From Pseudomonas mendocina (GTDB lineage Bacteria > Pseudomonadota > Gammaproteobacteria > Pseudomonadales > Pseudomonadaceae): 64,000 bases of DNA. The stretch is taken from assembly GCF_003008615.1 (NCBI RefSeq), contig NZ_CP027657.1, positions 248,001 to 312,000 on the forward strand. The letters run 5' to 3'. Shown here piece after piece: positions 35,773-45,432 of the stretch (position 1 is the first letter of the stretch; the number at the start of each line of letters is the position of its first letter). Both the position numbers and the translations under genes were made by a program. Below the pieces are notes generated by a model. That model was not told where the DNA came from. It did not search any database and saw nothing but the letters and a program-made list of their open reading frames with translations.

Positions 35773-36828
35773 TTATTCAGTGTCGGCAGCCGCGCGTGGT
35801 GCGGGGCTGGAACGGTAATCGGCACGGCGCTTGAGCTGGTATTCGCGCACCGCGCGGTTGTGCTCGTCCAGGGTTCTGGAGAACACATGGCTGCCGTCGC
35901 CTCGTGCGACGAAATACAGCGTGGAGCCATCGAGCGGATTGAGCGCCGCATTGATCGCCTCACGGCCGACCATGGCGATTGGCGTGGGCGGCATGCCGTC
36001 GATGGTGTAGGTGTTGTAGGGCGTCGGCGTGCGCAGGTCGGCACGGGTGATACGGCCGTTGTAGCGCTCGCCCATGCCGTAGATCACCGTGGGGTCGGTC
36101 TGCAGACGCATGCCGATGCGCAGGCGGCGCACGAATACCCCGGCGATTTCACCGCGTTCCTCGGGTACGCCGGTTTCCTTCTCGATCATTGATGCCATGA
36201 TCAAGGCATCGTAGGGCTCACGGTAGGGCAAGCCCTCGGCACGCTTTTGCCATTCTTCAGCCAGTACGGCTTCGAGGCGCGCGTTGGCCTGCTTGAGCAG
36301 ATCCTCATCGCTCATGCCACGCACATAGCGATAGGTATCAGGGAAGAAGCGTCCTTCCGGGTTCTGCCCGGCAAGACCCAGACGCTCCATCAACTGCGCG
36401 TCGGTGAGATCGGCCAGACGCTGCTCCAGGCGCTCCTGTCGGCCTAACGCGGCACGTACCTGGCGGAAGTTCCAGCCCTCGACCAGGGTCAGGCTGTACT
36501 GCACCACCTCGCCGCGTTGCCACAGGCCGAGCATGTCCTTGGCCGTGTGCTCGGGCAGCAGTCGATACTCGCCACTGTGCAAGGCTGGCGCGCGCAGGTT
36601 GAATCGCCAGTAAAGACGCAGCCAGAGGGCGTTGTCGATCACGCCCTCCGCCTCCAGGCGATTGAGCAGCCCACTCGGGGTGGCACCGGTCGGCACCTCC
36701 AGCAGCATTTCTTCAGTCAGATGCAGGGGTTGCTCCAGCGCCCTCTGCTGTTGCCAGGCGGCTCCCACCACCAGCAACGCGGCCAGCAGCACGCCGCACT
36801 CGAGCAGCACCAAAATCTTGCGTAGCAC
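35773..36828 (-). CDS. mltG: Endolytic murein transglycosylase MltG (YceG)
   Basis: 351 residues. An N-terminal membrane anchor (~5-25, LVLLECGVLLAALLVVGAAW) is followed by a LysM-like region (~40-110) and the YceG catalytic domain with the active-site Glu in ASMIEKETGVPEERGEIAGVF. It cleaves nascent glycan strands in the periplasm and sets strand length. GTG start at 36828, only three bases after the pabC stop. The family order pabC-mltG-tmk-holB is conserved in gamma-proteobacteria. Confidence 0.94.
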   Translation of the reverse strand: MLRKILVLLECGVLLAALLVVGAAWQQQRALEQPLHLTEEMLLEVPTGATPSGLLNRLEAEGVIDNALWLRLYWRFNLRAPALHSGEYRLLPEHTAKDMLGLWQRGEVVQYSLTLVEGWNFRQVRAALGRQERLEQRLADLTDAQLMERLGLAGQNPEGRFFPDTYRYVRGMSDEDLLKQANARLEAVLAEEWQKRAEGLPYREPYDALIMASMIEKETGVPEERGEIAGVFVRRLRIGMRLQTDPTVIYGMGERYNGRITRADLRTPTPYNTYTIDGMPPTPIAMVGREAINAALNPLDGSTLYFVARGDGSHVFSRTLDEHNRAVREYQLKRRADYRSSPAPRAAADTE

Positions 36829-36831
36829 CAG

Positions 36832-37647
36832 TTATTTACTCAGTAGGTCGCAAACGATGGCCTGCAGTTTACGGGTGAGCGGCCCGACCGACCAGTGTCG
36901 CTCTTGCAGCGCCCGCACAGGCCAGATGCCGTAAAGGCTGTTGCAGAGAAAGACTTCGTCCGCCCCCAGCAGTTCGTCGAAGGAAATATCGCGTAACTCG
37001 ATGGACAACCCGAGCAACTGCGCCTGCTGCAGGATTTCGGCGCGCATCACACCGGCCACCCCACAGCGCGATAGATCGGCGGTAACCAGCCCGCCAGCCA
37101 CGACCAGAAACAGATTGCTGTACACCCCTTCGATGACCCGACCGCTGCTGTCACACATCAGCCCTTCGGCGCACTCGGCATCCTGCCACTCGGCACGCGC
37201 CAATACCTGCTCCAAGCGGTTGAGGTGCTTGAGTCCAGCCAGTGCAGGTTGCTCGGCCAGCCGGGTTACACAAGGGAACAGACGTACGCCCTGCTCGGCA
37301 TGCGCAGCGGGATACTGCGGTAGCGGAGCCGCCTGCAGGATACGCAGCGGCTGGCAGGGTTGTGGCGGCGCGTAGCCGCGCTGGCCCTCGCCGCGGGTGA
37401 CGACCAGCTTGGCCACCCCCTCGTCGAGCTGCGCAGCGAAGGCCTGCAGTTCGGCCTCCATCAGGGTCAGATCGAGCGGGATGGACAGACGCCGACAACC
37501 GTCGGCCAGGCGCACCAGATGTCGCGCCAGCAGCGGGATACGCCCACCACGCACGGCGATGGTCTCGAACAGACCATCGCCGTAAGCCAGGCCACGGTCG
37601 CGAACCGACAACTGCTCGCCGGGCGCGCCGTTGACCCAGCTGCGCAT
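36832..37647 (-). CDS. pabC: Aminodeoxychorismate lyase
   Basis: 271 residues, class-IV PLP enzyme that releases 4-aminobenzoate and pyruvate from 4-amino-4-deoxychorismate for folate synthesis. Motifs: RDRGLAYGDGLFETIAVRGG, the PLP lysine in AGLKHLNRLEQVLARAEW, EGVYSNLFLVV and VFLCNSLYGIWPV. ATG 37647 overlaps the fabF stop (TGATG), which fixes the start; an upstream TTG is rejected. Confidence 0.95.
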   Translation of the reverse strand: MRSWVNGAPGEQLSVRDRGLAYGDGLFETIAVRGGRIPLLARHLVRLADGCRRLSIPLDLTLMEAELQAFAAQLDEGVAKLVVTRGEGQRGYAPPQPCQPLRILQAAPLPQYPAAHAEQGVRLFPCVTRLAEQPALAGLKHLNRLEQVLARAEWQDAECAEGLMCDSSGRVIEGVYSNLFLVVAGGLVTADLSRCGVAGVMRAEILQQAQLLGLSIELRDISFDELLGADEVFLCNSLYGIWPVRALQERHWSVGPLTRKLQAIVCDLLSK

Positions 37648-38891
37648 CAACCGTTGAACCGACGGAACAACAGCGAGCCGTTGGTGCCGCCAAAGCCGAA
37701 GGAGTTCGACAGAGCGATCTCGATCGGCCTGGCTTTGGCCTGATGCGCAACGAAGTCCAGATCGCAGCCTTCGTCCGGCTCGTCCAGGTTGATCGTCGGC
37801 GGCGCGACCTGATCACGGATCGCCAGCACGCTGAAGATCGCCTCCACCGCACCAGCAGCGCCGAGCAGGTGACCGGTCATCGACTTGGTCGAGCTGACCG
37901 ACAGCTTGTAGGCGTGATCACCGAACACGCTCTTGACTGCCGCAGCTTCGGCGATATCGCCAGCCGGGGTCGAAGTACCGTGAGCGTTGATGTACTGCAC
38001 CTGATCGGCATTGATGCCAGCATCACGCAGCGCCGCCTTCATGCAGCGGGCAGCACCGGCGCCATCCTCGGGCGGTGAAGTCATGTGGAAGGCATCGCCA
38101 CTCATGCCGAAGCCAATCAGCTCGGCATAGATGGTGGCGCCACGCGCCTTGGCGTGTTCCAGCTCTTCCAGCACCAGGGCGCCAGAACCATCGGAGAGCA
38201 CGAAGCCATCACGGCCCTTGTCCCAGGGACGACTTGCCTTGGCCGGCTCATCGTTACGGGTCGACAGCGCGCGAGCAGCGCCGAAACCACCCATACCCAG
38301 ACCGCAGGCAGCCATCTCGGCACCGCCGGCAACCATCACGTCAGCTTCACCATAGGCGATGTTGCGCGCGGCCATGCCAATGCAGTGGGTACCCGTGGTG
38401 CACGCCGTGGTAATGGCGTAGTTCGGCCCCTGCAGACCCAGATGGATCGACAGGAAGCCGGAAATCATATTGATGATCGAGCCTGGCACGAAGAACGGCG
38501 AAATACGCCGCGGCCCCTGCTCATGCAGCGATTTGCAGTTGTTCTCGATATTGGTCAGGCCGCCGATACCGGAGCCCATGGCCACGCCAATACGCTCACG
38601 ATTGGCGTCAGTGACCTCCAGACCGGAGTCACGCATCGCCTGGAAGCACGCAGCGAGGCCATACTGAATGAATAGGTCGAGCTTGCGCGCCTCCTTGGCG
38701 GAGAGGTACTCCTCGACATTGAAACCTTTGACCGACCCGCCAAAACGGGTGGAGTAGGCGGACAGGTCCATGTGTTCAATCAGACCGATGCCACTGCGCC
38801 CGGCCAAAATGCCCTGCCAGCTGCTCGGCACATCGTTACCCAGCGGCGACAGCATGCCCATACCGGTAACCACGACGCGTCTACGCGACAC
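37647..38891 (-). CDS. fabF: Beta-ketoacyl-ACP synthase II
   Basis: 414 residues. The catalytic triad Cys164 ([10 protein letters not shown]), His ~304 ([11 protein letters not shown]) and His ~341 ([14 protein letters not shown]) is present. It elongates acyl-ACP with malonyl-ACP in type II fatty-acid synthesis and is the temperature-sensitive KASII that extends C16:1. It is followed by pabC with overlapping codons. A terminator-like hairpin precedes it at 38941-38980, after acpP. Confidence 0.97.
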   Translation of the reverse strand: MSRRRVVVTGMGMLSPLGNDVPSSWQGILAGRSGIGLIEHMDLSAYSTRFGGSVKGFNVEEYLSAKEARKLDLFIQYGLAACFQAMRDSGLEVTDANRERIGVAMGSGIGGLTNIENNCKSLHEQGPRRISPFFVPGSIINMISGFLSIHLGLQGPNYAITTACTTGTHCIGMAARNIAYGEADVMVAGGAEMAACGLGMGGFGAARALSTRNDEPAKASRPWDKGRDGFVLSDGSGALVLEELEHAKARGATIYAELIGFGMSGDAFHMTSPPEDGAGAARCMKAALRDAGINADQVQYINAHGTSTPAGDIAEAAAVKSVFGDHAYKLSVSSTKSMTGHLLGAAGAVEAIFSVLAIRDQVAPPTINLDEPDEGCDLDFVAHQAKARPIEIALSNSFGFGGTNGSLLFRRFNG

Positions 38892-38940
38892 AGCAATCTC
38901 CTCTTGTTCTACTCAGGCGCTGCAGGCGCCTTGCACGTAA

Positions 38941-38980
38941 AGAAAAGCCGCACGCCTGATTAGGGCAGTGCGGCTTCTCT
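38941..38980 (-). terminator. Terminator/attenuator between acpP and fabF
   Basis: On the minus strand the arms are AGAAGCCGCACTGCC and GGCGTGCGGCTTTTCT (one mismatch), followed by TTT. It should trim the highly expressed acpP transcript while letting some polymerase continue into fabF. Confidence 0.75.
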
Positions 38981-39002
38981 CGGTCAGAAAGCTGACGGTG
39001 AC

Positions 39003-39239
39003 TTATTGCGCGTGGGCAGTCACGTAGTCGATAGCTTCCTGAACGGTGGTGATCTTCTCGGCTTGCTCGTCCGGGATCTCGGTCTCGAATTCTTCCTCGA
39101 GAGCCATCACCAGCTCAACGGTGTCAAGAGAGTCGGCACCCAGGTCTTCAACGAAGGAAGCGCTGTTGGTGACTTCCTCTTCCTTGACGCCAAGTTGCTC
39201 GGCAACGATTTTCTTGACGCGTTCTTCGATGGTGCTCAT
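39003..39239 (-). CDS. acpP: Acyl carrier protein
   Basis: 78 residues, acidic. The phosphopantetheine serine is Ser37 in the invariant [20 protein letters not shown] motif. It carries growing acyl chains for FabF, FabG and FabD and supplies PlsX. It has its own promoter (39291-39318) and a downstream terminator, consistent with much higher expression than its neighbours. An AGGAG ribosome site lies before ATG. Confidence 0.99.
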   Translation of the reverse strand: MSTIEERVKKIVAEQLGVKEEEVTNSASFVEDLGADSLDTVELVMALEEEFETEIPDEQAEKITTVQEAIDYVTAHAQ

Positions 39240-39290
39240 ACCTTGTTTTCACTCCTATTGGACAAATCCAGGCAGCTGGTAGCGGCCAAG

Positions 39291-39318
39291 TGTATAGAAA
39301 GGGTTTTTAGCATTTCAA
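39291..39318 (-). promoter_or_regulatory. acpP promoter
   Basis: On the minus strand TTGAAA (39313-39318), 16-base spacer, TATACA (39291-39296). The start would be near 39284, 45 bases before the ATG. Confidence 0.7.
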
Positions 39319-39356
39319 GCTGAATGCCGGGGAGCCCCCAGGAACACTTCAACGAT

Positions 39357-39399
39357 CTGTCTATAAACCTGTTGCAGCTTTATAACGGATTTTAGACAG
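39357..39399. repeat. Nested inverted repeats upstream of the acpP promoter
   Basis: Outer arms CTGTCTA (39357-39363) and TAGACAG (39393-39399); inner arms TATAAA (39362-39367) and TTTATA (39379-39384). A+T-rich for this genome. It may be a regulator site or a second promoter region. Confidence 0.45.
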
Positions 39400-39467
39400 C
39401 CACTATGACAGTTTTCTGATGGCTCGCGTCACATTCGAGAGCCTCCGATCATTCGAAGGCGCCCTTT

Positions 39468-40211
39468 TTAGCTCATGTACATACCGCCGTTCACCGGGAT
39501 AGTAGCCCCAGTGACGTAACCTGCGCCATCGGAAGCCAGGAAACCGACCACCTTGGCGATCTCTTCTGCCTGACCCAGACGGCCCAGCGGAATCTGCGTC
39601 AGCAGCGCATCGCGCTGACCTTCCGGCAGTTCGCGAGTCATATCGGTGTCGATGAAACCAGGCGCTACCGAGTTGACCGTGATACCGCGAGAACCGACTT
39701 CACGCGCCAGGGCACGGCTGAAACCTTCCAGACCGGCCTTGGCTGCTGCGTAGTTGACCTGACCGGCATTGCCCATCGCACCGACCACGGAGCCAATATT
39801 GATGATGCGCCCGAAACGCGCCTTGGTCATGCCACGCAGCACGGCCTTGGACAGACGGTAGAGGCTGTTCAGGTTGGTGTTGATGACGTCATGCCACTCG
39901 TCGTCCTTCATGCGCAGCATCAGATTATCGCGAGTGATACCGGCGTTGTTGACCAGGATCAGCGGCTGACCAAGATGTTGCTGGATGTGTTCGAGGGTGG
40001 TGGCAACGGATTCGTCGTTACTCACATCGAGTACCAGGCCGGCACCTTCGACACCATTGGCCTTCAGGGTCTCGGCGATACGCTCGGCGCCCGATGGGCT
40101 GGTGGCGGTGCCGATGACGATGGCACCCTGACGACCCAGTTCCAGGGCGATTGCCTGGCCGATGCCACGGCTGGCGCCGGTAACCAGCGCGACCTTACCT
40201 TGCAGACTCAT
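39468..40211 (-). CDS. fabG: 3-oxoacyl-ACP reductase
   Basis: 247 residues, short-chain dehydrogenase. NADPH motif TGASRGIGQA (11-20), NNAG (88-91), catalytic Ser141, Tyr154 and Lys158 (YAAAK). It reduces 3-oxoacyl-ACP in fatty-acid elongation. Fifteen bases separate it from fabD upstream. Confidence 0.98.
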   Translation of the reverse strand: MSLQGKVALVTGASRGIGQAIALELGRQGAIVIGTATSPSGAERIAETLKANGVEGAGLVLDVSNDESVATTLEHIQQHLGQPLILVNNAGITRDNLMLRMKDDEWHDVINTNLNSLYRLSKAVLRGMTKARFGRIINIGSVVGAMGNAGQVNYAAAKAGLEGFSRALAREVGSRGITVNSVAPGFIDTDMTRELPEGQRDALLTQIPLGRLGQAEEIAKVVGFLASDGAGYVTGATIPVNGGMYMS

Positions 40212-40226
40212 GTTCGTTCTCCTTTC

Positions 40227-41165
40227 TCAAGCCAACGCAGCACGAGCGGCAGCGAAAGCATCGGGGGTATCCAGGTTGTAAGTGTTGATGCCTTTGACGC
40301 AGCGCTTGTTCAGACCACTCAGCACCTTGCCGGGACCGCACTCGACCAGGTCGGTCACGCCCTGCTCGGACAGACGCACCATCGACTCGACCCAACGCAC
40401 CGGGCTGTACAACTGCGCCAGCAAGTCGGCCTTGAGAGTGCCCAGATCCGATACCACTGCGGCACTGACGTTCTGTACCAGCGGAATCTGCGGTGCTTGC
40501 CAATTCAGGGCCTCGACCGACTCGGCGAAACGCTCGGCGGCAGGCTTCATCAGCGCACAATGCGACGGCACGCTGACCGGCAGCGCCATGGCGCGCTTGG
40601 CACCACGCGCCTTGCAGGCCTCGATGGCGCGCTCGACGGCAGCAGCGCTACCCGCGATCACCACCTGACCCGGCGCATTGAAGTTCACTGCACTGACCAC
40701 ATCGCCCTGCGCCGCCTCGGCGCAAGCAGCAAGCACGTCGGCATCTTCAAGACCGAGGATGGCGGCCATGCCGCCCTGCCCGGCCGGCACAGCCTGCTGC
40801 ATCAACTGACCACGACGCTCCACCAGCTTCACGGCATCGGCAAAGCCAATGCTGCCAGCAGCCACCAGAGCGGAGTATTCACCCAGGCTATGACCGGCGA
40901 CGAATGCCGGCTTGGCGCCGCCCTCGGCCTGCCACAGGCGCCACAAGGCGATGGAGGCGGTGAGAATGGCCGGCTGAGTCTTGTCGGTCTGATTCAGTTG
41001 CTCTTCCGGCCCTTGCTGGGTCAATGCCCAGAGGTCATAGCCGAGCGCTTCGGAAGCCTCGCCGAAGGTATCGAGCACCAGTTTCTGCTGGGCACCGTGA
41101 TCGGCGAGCATGGCCAGGGCTTGCGAACCCTGACCGGGGAAGACGAATGCGAGGGATGCAGACAT
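40227..41165 (-). CDS. fabD: Malonyl-CoA:ACP transacylase
   Basis: 312 residues from ATG 41165, preceded by AAGGGA. It begins FVFPGQGSQALAML; nucleophile Ser93 sits in GHSLGEYSAL and the partner His in SVPSHCALM; QNVSA near the C-terminus is conserved. It loads malonyl from CoA to ACP. A 30-residue in-frame extension to 41255 was rejected because it lacks family similarity. Confidence 0.98.
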   Translation of the reverse strand: MSASLAFVFPGQGSQALAMLADHGAQQKLVLDTFGEASEALGYDLWALTQQGPEEQLNQTDKTQPAILTASIALWRLWQAEGGAKPAFVAGHSLGEYSALVAAGSIGFADAVKLVERRGQLMQQAVPAGQGGMAAILGLEDADVLAACAEAAQGDVVSAVNFNAPGQVVIAGSAAAVERAIEACKARGAKRAMALPVSVPSHCALMKPAAERFAESVEALNWQAPQIPLVQNVSAAVVSDLGTLKADLLAQLYSPVRWVESMVRLSEQGVTDLVECGPGKVLSGLNKRCVKGINTYNLDTPDAFAAARAALA

Positions 41166-41294
41166 GAAAAAGTCCCTTGAGTCGAAAAAACCACACCAGA
41201 ACGAATCCGGCGCAGAAAACTGACAGTTGGATGGCAGGCCGCGTGTCGCGGTCACATTCCAGGCGATGAGTCCCGGCCAGCGAAGGCGACGAGT

Positions 41295-42305
41295 CTACAA
41301 CAACAAGTCTTCAAGTCGACCATGCAGTCGCTGCGGCAAATTCTCCTGCACCTCGCGCAACGCACAGCGAATGGCACTCTGGAAGCTCTCCTGCCCGGCC
41401 GCGCCGTGACTCTTGACCACGATGCCCTGCAGACCGAGGAAGCTCGCACCATTGTGTCTGGCTGGCGCCAGGTCGGCCTTGAGACGGCGCAGCAGCGGCA
41501 TCGCCAAGGCACCAATCGCCTGAGCGAACAGTCCTTCGCTGAACAGTGTTTCGACCCTTCCGGTAATCATCTTGGCCAGGCCTTCGCTGGACTTGAGCAG
41601 GATATTGCCGACAAAACCGTCGCACACCACGACATCGGCTTCGCCGCGATACACCCCATCACCCTCTATATAGCCGATGAAGTTCAGCCCCTGAGCCTGC
41701 TGCAGCATATTGGCCGCCAGCTTGACCTGCTGATTACCCTTGATGTCTTCGGTGCCGACATTGAGCAAGGCGACCCGCGGCCGAGACACACCAAGCGTCT
41801 CGGCCGCCACAGCGCCCATGATGGCGAACTGGTAGAGGTGCTCAGCACTGCAATCGACGTTAGCCCCCAAATCCAGCAAGTAGCAGTGACCGCGCTCAGT
41901 GGGAATCGGGCTGACCATGGCCGGCCTGTCGATGCCCGGCAGCGTCTTCAGCACATAGCGCGACAACGCCATCAGCGCACCGGTATTGCCGGCGCTGACG
42001 CAGGCGTGCGCCTGGCGCTGACGCACCATTTCCAGCGCCACGCGCATCGAGGCATCGGGCTTGCCACGCAAGGCCTGGGCCGGACGCTCGTCCATGGCGA
42101 TCACTTCGCTGGCATGATGAACCTGCAGGCGAGCGCGATCGACGCCGGAATGGCGAGCGAGCTGTTCTTCGATAAGGGGAGCTTGGCCGACAAGGGCCAG
42201 GTGTAGCGAGGGGAATTCGGCCAGCGCAGCAATGCAGGCCGGAACAATGCAGTGGGGACCGAAGTCCCCACCCATTGCATCAATCGCGATGATCGAGGCG
42301 GACAA
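41295..42305 (-). CDS. plsX: Phosphate acyltransferase PlsX
   Basis: 336 residues. The [13 protein letters not shown] opening, the [13 protein letters not shown] motif and [17 protein letters not shown] are diagnostic. It makes acyl-phosphate from acyl-ACP for PlsY and so feeds phospholipid synthesis. It starts three bases after the rpmF stop; the yceD-rpmF-plsX-fabD-fabG order is standard. Confidence 0.98.
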   Translation of the reverse strand: MSASIIAIDAMGGDFGPHCIVPACIAALAEFPSLHLALVGQAPLIEEQLARHSGVDRARLQVHHASEVIAMDERPAQALRGKPDASMRVALEMVRQRQAHACVSAGNTGALMALSRYVLKTLPGIDRPAMVSPIPTERGHCYLLDLGANVDCSAEHLYQFAIMGAVAAETLGVSRPRVALLNVGTEDIKGNQQVKLAANMLQQAQGLNFIGYIEGDGVYRGEADVVVCDGFVGNILLKSSEGLAKMITGRVETLFSEGLFAQAIGALAMPLLRRLKADLAPARHNGASFLGLQGIVVKSHGAAGQESFQSAIRCALREVQENLPQRLHGRLEDLLL

Positions 42306-42308
42306 GGA

Positions 42309-42491
42309 TTACTCGTCAGCGCCCTTGTCGATCACTTTGCGGCCGCGGTACACGCCTTCCGGAGAAACGTGGTGGCGCAGGTGAACTTCACCGGTGCTCT
42401 TCTCTACGGACAGGGTGCTGGCCTCGAGAGCGTCGTGCGAACGACGCATGTCGCGGGCGGAACGGGATTTTTTGTTCTGCTGAACAGCCAT
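42309..42491 (-). CDS. rpmF: 50S ribosomal protein L32
   Basis: 60 residues, basic. The [21 protein letters not shown] opening and the [20 protein letters not shown] ending match L32. The zinc-binding cysteines found in some L32 proteins are absent, the usual state in Pseudomonas and other gamma-proteobacteria. It lies 13 bases after yceD. Confidence 0.98.
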   Translation of the reverse strand: MAVQQNKKSRSARDMRRSHDALEASTLSVEKSTGEVHLRHHVSPEGVYRGRKVIDKGADE

Positions 42492-42504
42492 AACTCATTA
42501 ACTC

Positions 42505-43032
42505 CTAAACGTTTGGGTCACGCTTTAACTGCGCCAATACACTGAACGGGTTGGACCGCGATACCTCGTCCTCGCCTGGCTCGGGCTCATCGAGACCGTC
42601 CGGCTGCTGGCAATCACCTGGGGCATGAGCAGGAACGATCGGCAGGGCGAGAAGTAACTCTTCCTCGACCAGACCAAGCAGCTCCAGCGGCTCTTCGCCC
42701 ACTTCCAGCACGTCGTAGCCCTTCGGCAAGGACTGAGTGTTCGCTCCAACCCGAACCACCGCGTATTCACACTCGCTGCGGATGGGTAGCGCGACCAGCT
42801 CCAGACAACGCTGGCAGACCATTTTGACCTCAACCTCGAGCTCACTGCGGATAACCACAGTTTTCTGCTCATCACGGGCGAAATGAAACTTCGCCTGCAC
42901 CACGCCAGCCGTATCGGCAAGCGGGTCGCAGAGACGCTGCAGGCTGGCCAGTTCGAGCTGCCCTTCAAGGGTAGCTTCGCGGTCGGCGAGCTTGCGCGGA
43001 TCAACGTGAGGTGGAATCGGCCCATTCAACAT
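42505..43032 (-). CDS. yceD: YceD/DUF177 family protein (23S rRNA accumulation protein)
   Basis: 175 residues, acidic. The MVCQRCLE motif (CxxC) and the EEPLELLGLVEEELLLALPIVPAH segment define DUF177. The E. coli homologue is needed for normal 23S rRNA accumulation. First gene of the rpmF-plsX-fab operon, divergent from maf. Confidence 0.95.
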   Translation of the reverse strand: MLNGPIPPHVDPRKLADREATLEGQLELASLQRLCDPLADTAGVVQAKFHFARDEQKTVVIRSELEVEVKMVCQRCLELVALPIRSECEYAVVRVGANTQSLPKGYDVLEVGEEPLELLGLVEEELLLALPIVPAHAPGDCQQPDGLDEPEPGEDEVSRSNPFSVLAQLKRDPNV

Positions 43033-43145
43033 AGGCGCAGCATTCTAGGGATGCACCCTGCCTCTGTCAAAGGAAATTCAGCCTGTCAGCGCAGGGGCGA
43101 GGCCAGTAGAATTTGCCGCCCCTCTATATAAAGAAGGAAGAGACC

Positions 43146-43727
43146 GTGCCTGCACTGCTGCTCGCCTCCAGCTCACCCTATCGCCGCGAACTGCTCGACC
43201 GCCTGCAACTGCCCTTCACCTGGCAATCACCGAGCATCGACGAGACCCGCCGCGAAGATGAAGCCGCCATCGACCTGGTCAGGCGCCTGGCCGAGGAGAA
43301 GGCGCGCGCACTGGCCGAGCGATACACCGACCACCTGATCATCGGCTCGGATCAGGTCGCCGTACTCGGCGACGGACAGATTCTCGGCAAACCTCACGAC
43401 CTGGAGCGCGCACAGAAGCAGTTGCGCGCCGCCAGCGGCAGCAGCGTGACCTTTCTCACCGGCCTGGCACTGTTAAACAGCCAGAGCGGTCGCTGCCAGG
43501 TCGATTGCGTGCCCTTTACCGTGCACTTCCGCTCGCTCAGCGACACGCAGATACTGCGCTACCTGCAACGCGAACAGCCATTCGACTGCGCCGGCAGCTT
43601 CAAATCCGAAGGACTGGGCATCAGCCTGTTCCGCAGCACCGAAGGCGAAGACGCCAGCAGCCTGATCGGCCTGCCTCTCATTCGACTGGTGGACATGCTG
43701 ATCAACGAAGGAATAGACGTGCCGTAG
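43146..43727 (+). CDS. yceF: Maf-type nucleotide pyrophosphatase (YceF subgroup)
   Basis: 193 residues from GTG 43146 (AGGAAG ahead), giving MPALLLASSSPYRRELLDRL. IGSDQVAVLGDGQILGKP with SDQ rather than SDT, CAGSFKSEGLG and a C-terminal GLPLIRLVDML are family hallmarks; SDQ fits the YceF (7-methyl-GTP) type. It hydrolyses non-canonical nucleotides. An upstream in-frame start would add 11 residues outside the domain. Its TAG stop lies inside a dispersed repeat. Confidence 0.93.
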   Translation: MPALLLASSSPYRRELLDRLQLPFTWQSPSIDETRREDEAAIDLVRRLAEEKARALAERYTDHLIIGSDQVAVLGDGQILGKPHDLERAQKQLRAASGSSVTFLTGLALLNSQSGRCQVDCVPFTVHFRSLSDTQILRYLQREQPFDCAGSFKSEGLGISLFRSTEGEDASSLIGLPLIRLVDMLINEGIDVP

Positions 43728-43744
43728 GGTGCGCCATGCGCACC
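43724..43744. repeat. Dispersed hairpin repeat overlapping the maf stop codon
   Basis: GTAGGGTGCGC CAT GCGCACC; arms 43728-43734 and 43738-43744. The TAG at 43725-43727 is the maf stop. The hairpin lies between convergent maf and sppA and may also stop transcription. Confidence 0.72.
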
Positions 43745-43766
43745 ACTGACACACCTCGGCCGACCC

Positions 43767-44747
43767 TCAGCGCAGCGTCGGCCCCTGGAAGCCCATCCAT
43801 AGCGCAATACGATCCGCGACACTGGTACCCAGGCGCTTGGCAAAACGATCGAACGGTGTATCACGCACAGTGAAGTCGACCAGCTCTTTCTCGCCAATCA
43901 CTTCGCGTGCGACATAGCTGGCACTGCCCAGCGCATCGACCAACCCCAACTGCAGCGCCTGCTCGCCCGACCAGACCAACCCGGAGAACAGTTCGGGATG
44001 CTCGCCCACCTTCAGCCGCTCGCCACGCCCTTTCTTCACACTGTCGATGAACTGACGATGCGTGGTATCGAGAACGGTCTTCCAGAAACGGGTCTCTTCT
44101 TCCTTTTGCGGCTGGAAGGGATCGAGAAACGCCTTGTGCTCGCCCGAGGTGTAGACGCGACGCTCGACACCGAGCTTTTCCATCGTCTCGACAAAACCGA
44201 AACTGGCCGCGGTCACACCAATGGAGCCGACCAGACTGGCCTTGTCGGCATAGATCTCGTCCGCCGCACTGGCAATGTAATAGGCGCCCGAAGCACCAAG
44301 ATCGGAGATCACCGCATACACCTTGGTTTGCGGATACTCGCCACGCAGACGGCGGATCTCGTCATAGATGTAGCCGGACTGCACCGGACTGCCGCCCGGG
44401 CTGTTGATGCGCAGGATCACACCCTTGGTACCAGTATCCTCGAAAGCGGCACGCAGACTACCGACCACCTTGTCCGCACTGGCCTCCTCGCGATCGGCGA
44501 TCATCCCGCGAATCTCGATCAGTGCCGTATGCCCTTCGCTCGTCGAGGTCTTTTTCAGATCGAGGATCGGCAGGAACAGCACCAATGCGCCAAACAGATA
44601 GATGAAAGTCAGGAACTTGAAAAAAATCCCCCAGCGCCGCGAGCGTCGCTGCTCTTGCACACTGGACAACAAGGCCTTTTCCAGCAGCTTCCAGCTCTTG
44701 GCATCCTCGCCCTGGGAGGAGGCCGATGACTTCCACTCATCCGACAT
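43767..44747 (-). CDS. sppA: Signal peptide peptidase SppA (S49), short form
   Basis: 326 residues. One membrane anchor at ~42-62 (FFKFLTFIYLFGALVLFLPIL), then the S49 domain. Nucleophile Ser153 (LGASGAYYIA) and Lys205 (SGEHKAFLDPF) are 52 residues apart, as in B. subtilis SppA, so it is the ~330-residue single-domain type. It degrades cleaved signal peptides at the inner membrane. It overlaps the upstream HAD gene's end. Confidence 0.94.
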   Translation of the reverse strand: MSDEWKSSASSQGEDAKSWKLLEKALLSSVQEQRRSRRWGIFFKFLTFIYLFGALVLFLPILDLKKTSTSEGHTALIEIRGMIADREEASADKVVGSLRAAFEDTGTKGVILRINSPGGSPVQSGYIYDEIRRLRGEYPQTKVYAVISDLGASGAYYIASAADEIYADKASLVGSIGVTAASFGFVETMEKLGVERRVYTSGEHKAFLDPFQPQKEEETRFWKTVLDTTHRQFIDSVKKGRGERLKVGEHPELFSGLVWSGEQALQLGLVDALGSASYVAREVIGEKELVDFTVRDTPFDRFAKRLGTSVADRIALWMGFQGPTLR

Positions 44748-45432
44748 GTTCGCTCACCTTTGCTTCGCGCCGTAGCGGATGACTCTCCAGCCACGTACGC
44801 AGTTCATTGAATTGCTCGATAGCCAGGCGCGGGCCACACTCACGCAGCACCGACAGCGGCTGGGCACCGTACCCGACAGCAACGCTATCGACACCCGCAT
44901 TACGCGCCATCAGCAGATCGAAAGTCGAATCCCCAACCATCAGCGCACGCTCAGGAGACACGTCACAGTGCGCCAGAATCTCGTGCAACATGCGTGGGTC
45001 AGGCTTGCCGGCAGTCTCATCCGCACAGCGAGTGATATCGAAATAGTCCAGCCATCCTTTATCCGCCAGCACACGATGCAGGCCATTGCGTCCTTTGCCC
45101 GTCGCCACCGCCAAGTGATAACCCTGCTCGCGAAATACCTCGAGCGACTCTTTCACACCCTCGAAAAGCGGCGAGGGCTCACGCTCCAACAACAGGTATT
45201 GCTCACTGTAGGCACGGCGGATGACTTCGAGTAGAGCCGGCTCATGGAGTTCCGGATAGAGGGTCTGGATGGCATGCCCCAATTCCAGACCGATAATGCC
45301 GCGCACCTCGGCGTCACTGCAGCGCACCAGGCCAACCACGTCAGCGGCACGATGCATGGCCTCGACAATACGGCCGATGGAATCCACCAAGGTGCCGTCC
45401 CAATCGAAGATCAGCAGCCGATAATCAGGCAC
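44737..45432 (-). CDS. HAD-superfamily phosphatase (phosphoglycolate phosphatase-like)
   Basis: 231 residues from GTG 45432, overlapping the rluC stop by eight bases. HAD motif [11 protein letters not shown], motif [11 protein letters not shown], motif III KPDPRM and motif [18 protein letters not shown] are all present. It is gph/pgmB-like; substrate unknown. The gene sits between rluC and sppA, a conserved Pseudomonas order. Confidence 0.94.
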   Translation of the reverse strand: MPDYRLLIFDWDGTLVDSIGRIVEAMHRAADVVGLVRCSDAEVRGIIGLELGHAIQTLYPELHEPALLEVIRRAYSEQYLLLEREPSPLFEGVKESLEVFREQGYHLAVATGKGRNGLHRVLADKGWLDYFDITRCADETAGKPDPRMLHEILAHCDVSPERALMVGDSTFDLLMARNAGVDSVAVGYGAQPLSVLRECGPRLAIEQFNELRTWLESHPLRREAKVSEHVG

